Source: Thermoprotei archaeon
Lineage (GTDB): Archaea; Thermoproteota; Thermoprotei_A; Sulfolobales; NBVN01
DNA: 6,002 nt
Direction of reading: 5' to 3'
Assembly: GCA_003661745.1 (NCBI GenBank)
Contig: QMWS01000051.1
Coordinates: 1 to 6,002 of the forward strand
Shown: one piece after another, positions 5,746 through 6,002 of the stretch
Layout: every line of letters begins with the position of its first letter
Position numbering within the stretch: position 1 is the stretch's first letter
Made by a program: the position numbers and the translations under genes
Notes under the pieces: generated by a model
Told to the model about the DNA's origin: nothing
The model's database searches: none
What the model saw: the letters and a program-made list of their open reading frames with translations, nothing else

Positions 5746-5754
5746 TGGGGGGCA

Positions 5755-6002
5755 ATGACCCAGGCAGCACGCACGCTAGGAGTGGTGGCACCCTACAGGG
5801 AATATAAAGTATATGGGAAGCATGTCTACGGTAGTCTATATGGTTGCGACCCAGAACTTCTTTCTGATCCTGAGTACCTGAAGGAGACTGTTGTTGTCGC
5901 TGCTAAAGTAGGTAAAATGACATTACTTGACATTAAGTACTGGCATATTTACCCAGGTGTTAGCATAGTAGCAATAATACTTGAATCACACATAACAATC
6001 CA
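5755..6002 (+). CDS. AdoMetDC family pyruvoyl decarboxylase (S-adenosylmethionine or arginine decarboxylase), 5' part
   Basis: The first 82 residues of a pyruvoyl-dependent decarboxylase, cut by the window end. An in-frame TAA at 5737 and lack of other start codons fix the ATG at 5755. The proenzyme core GKHVYGSLYGCDPELLSD (21-38), KMTLLDI (54-60) and GVSIVAIILESHITI (68-82) match the class 1B AdoMetDC family. Self-cleavage would fall between E77 and S78, S78 becoming the pyruvoyl group; the last two bases (CA) begin the expected His/Gln codon at 83, where the family has its processing histidine (SHxxxH). Substrate is AdoMet (giving the aminopropyl donor for spermidine) or, as in the crenarchaeal branch that evolved to decarboxylate arginine to agmatine, arginine. 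The GKHVYGxLY start resembles that branch as I recall it, so I leave the substrate open. It is divergent from the dut operon. Confidence 0.85.
   Translation, partial: MTQAARTLGVVAPYREYKVYGKHVYGSLYGCDPELLSDPEYLKETVVVAAKVGKMTLLDIKYWHIYPGVSIVAIILESHITI

Larger units (their letters stand above)
5688..5752 (+). other. G-rich leader segment with five G-runs
   Basis: G-runs of 6 (5688-5693), 3 (5695-5697), 6 (5702-5707), 5 (5740-5744) and 6 (5747-5752) lie on the coding strand immediately before the AdoMetDC-family start, in an otherwise AT-rich spacer. They meet the loose requirement for a G-quadruplex in DNA or RNA, though with one long loop. The last run also serves as the only ribosome-site-like sequence, two bases from the CA that precedes the ATG. 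Confidence 0.5.

Noticed and set aside
1..6002. Defence system, CRISPR array, transposon or prophage
   Set aside because: No tandem spaced repeats, transposase, nuclease-helicase pair, integrase or attachment-site duplications are seen; genes fit housekeeping metabolism and DNA maintenance.

Overview
The window looks like chromosomal DNA of a thermophilic archaeon, most likely from the Crenarchaeota/Thermoproteota. The reasons are a UbiA-family prenyltransferase of the archaeal ether-lipid type, an archaeal-type dUTPase-like protein, an AdoMetDC-family protein resembling the crenarchaeal branch, a DUF763 protein, rich use of AGG/AGA and ATA codons, GTG starts, very short spacers or overlapping genes, and TATA-like boxes in place of -35/-10 elements. 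Genus cannot be told from the sequence. There are no rRNA, tRNA, CRISPR, insertion-sequence or phage signatures, and gene density and codon use look uniform.

Layout. (1) Positions 1-1655, plus strand: the 3' part of an NfeD membrane protein gene, overlapping by 23 bases a DUF763 gene. (2) 1656-1788: a spacer with a perfect 14-base palindrome and promoter-like AT-rich sequence. (3) 1789-2814, plus strand: an unrecognised all-beta protein that appears to have two related beta-sandwich domains and a CARDB-like C-terminal domain. (4) 5541-2797, minus strand: dUTPase, an Fe-S HhH-GPD-like protein (DNA glycosylase-like), a small winged-helix-like protein and a UbiA prenyltransferase. The first two overlap by 14 bases; the last two are 15 bases apart; a 92-base spacer with promoter-like direct repeats separates the pairs. 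The UbiA gene ends inside the end of the beta-protein gene (18-base tail-to-tail overlap). (5) 5542-5754: a divergent control region, AT-rich on the dUTPase side and with strong G-runs and a hairpin next to the start of (6) an AdoMetDC/arginine decarboxylase-family gene, cut off by the window end just after its self-cleavage site.

How the genes fit together. The clearest functional pairing is dUTPase plus the glycosylase-like protein: one would keep dUTP (and so uracil) out of DNA, the other has hallmarks of a base-excision enzyme, and they are translationally coupled. The UbiA enzyme would serve membrane-lipid synthesis, NfeD membrane protein quality control, and the AdoMetDC-family enzyme polyamine synthesis. 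I see no recognised defence or mobile system. The parts most worth a second look are the glycosylase-like protein with its enlarged cysteine cluster, the unexplained beta-domain protein, and the G-rich leader of the decarboxylase gene.
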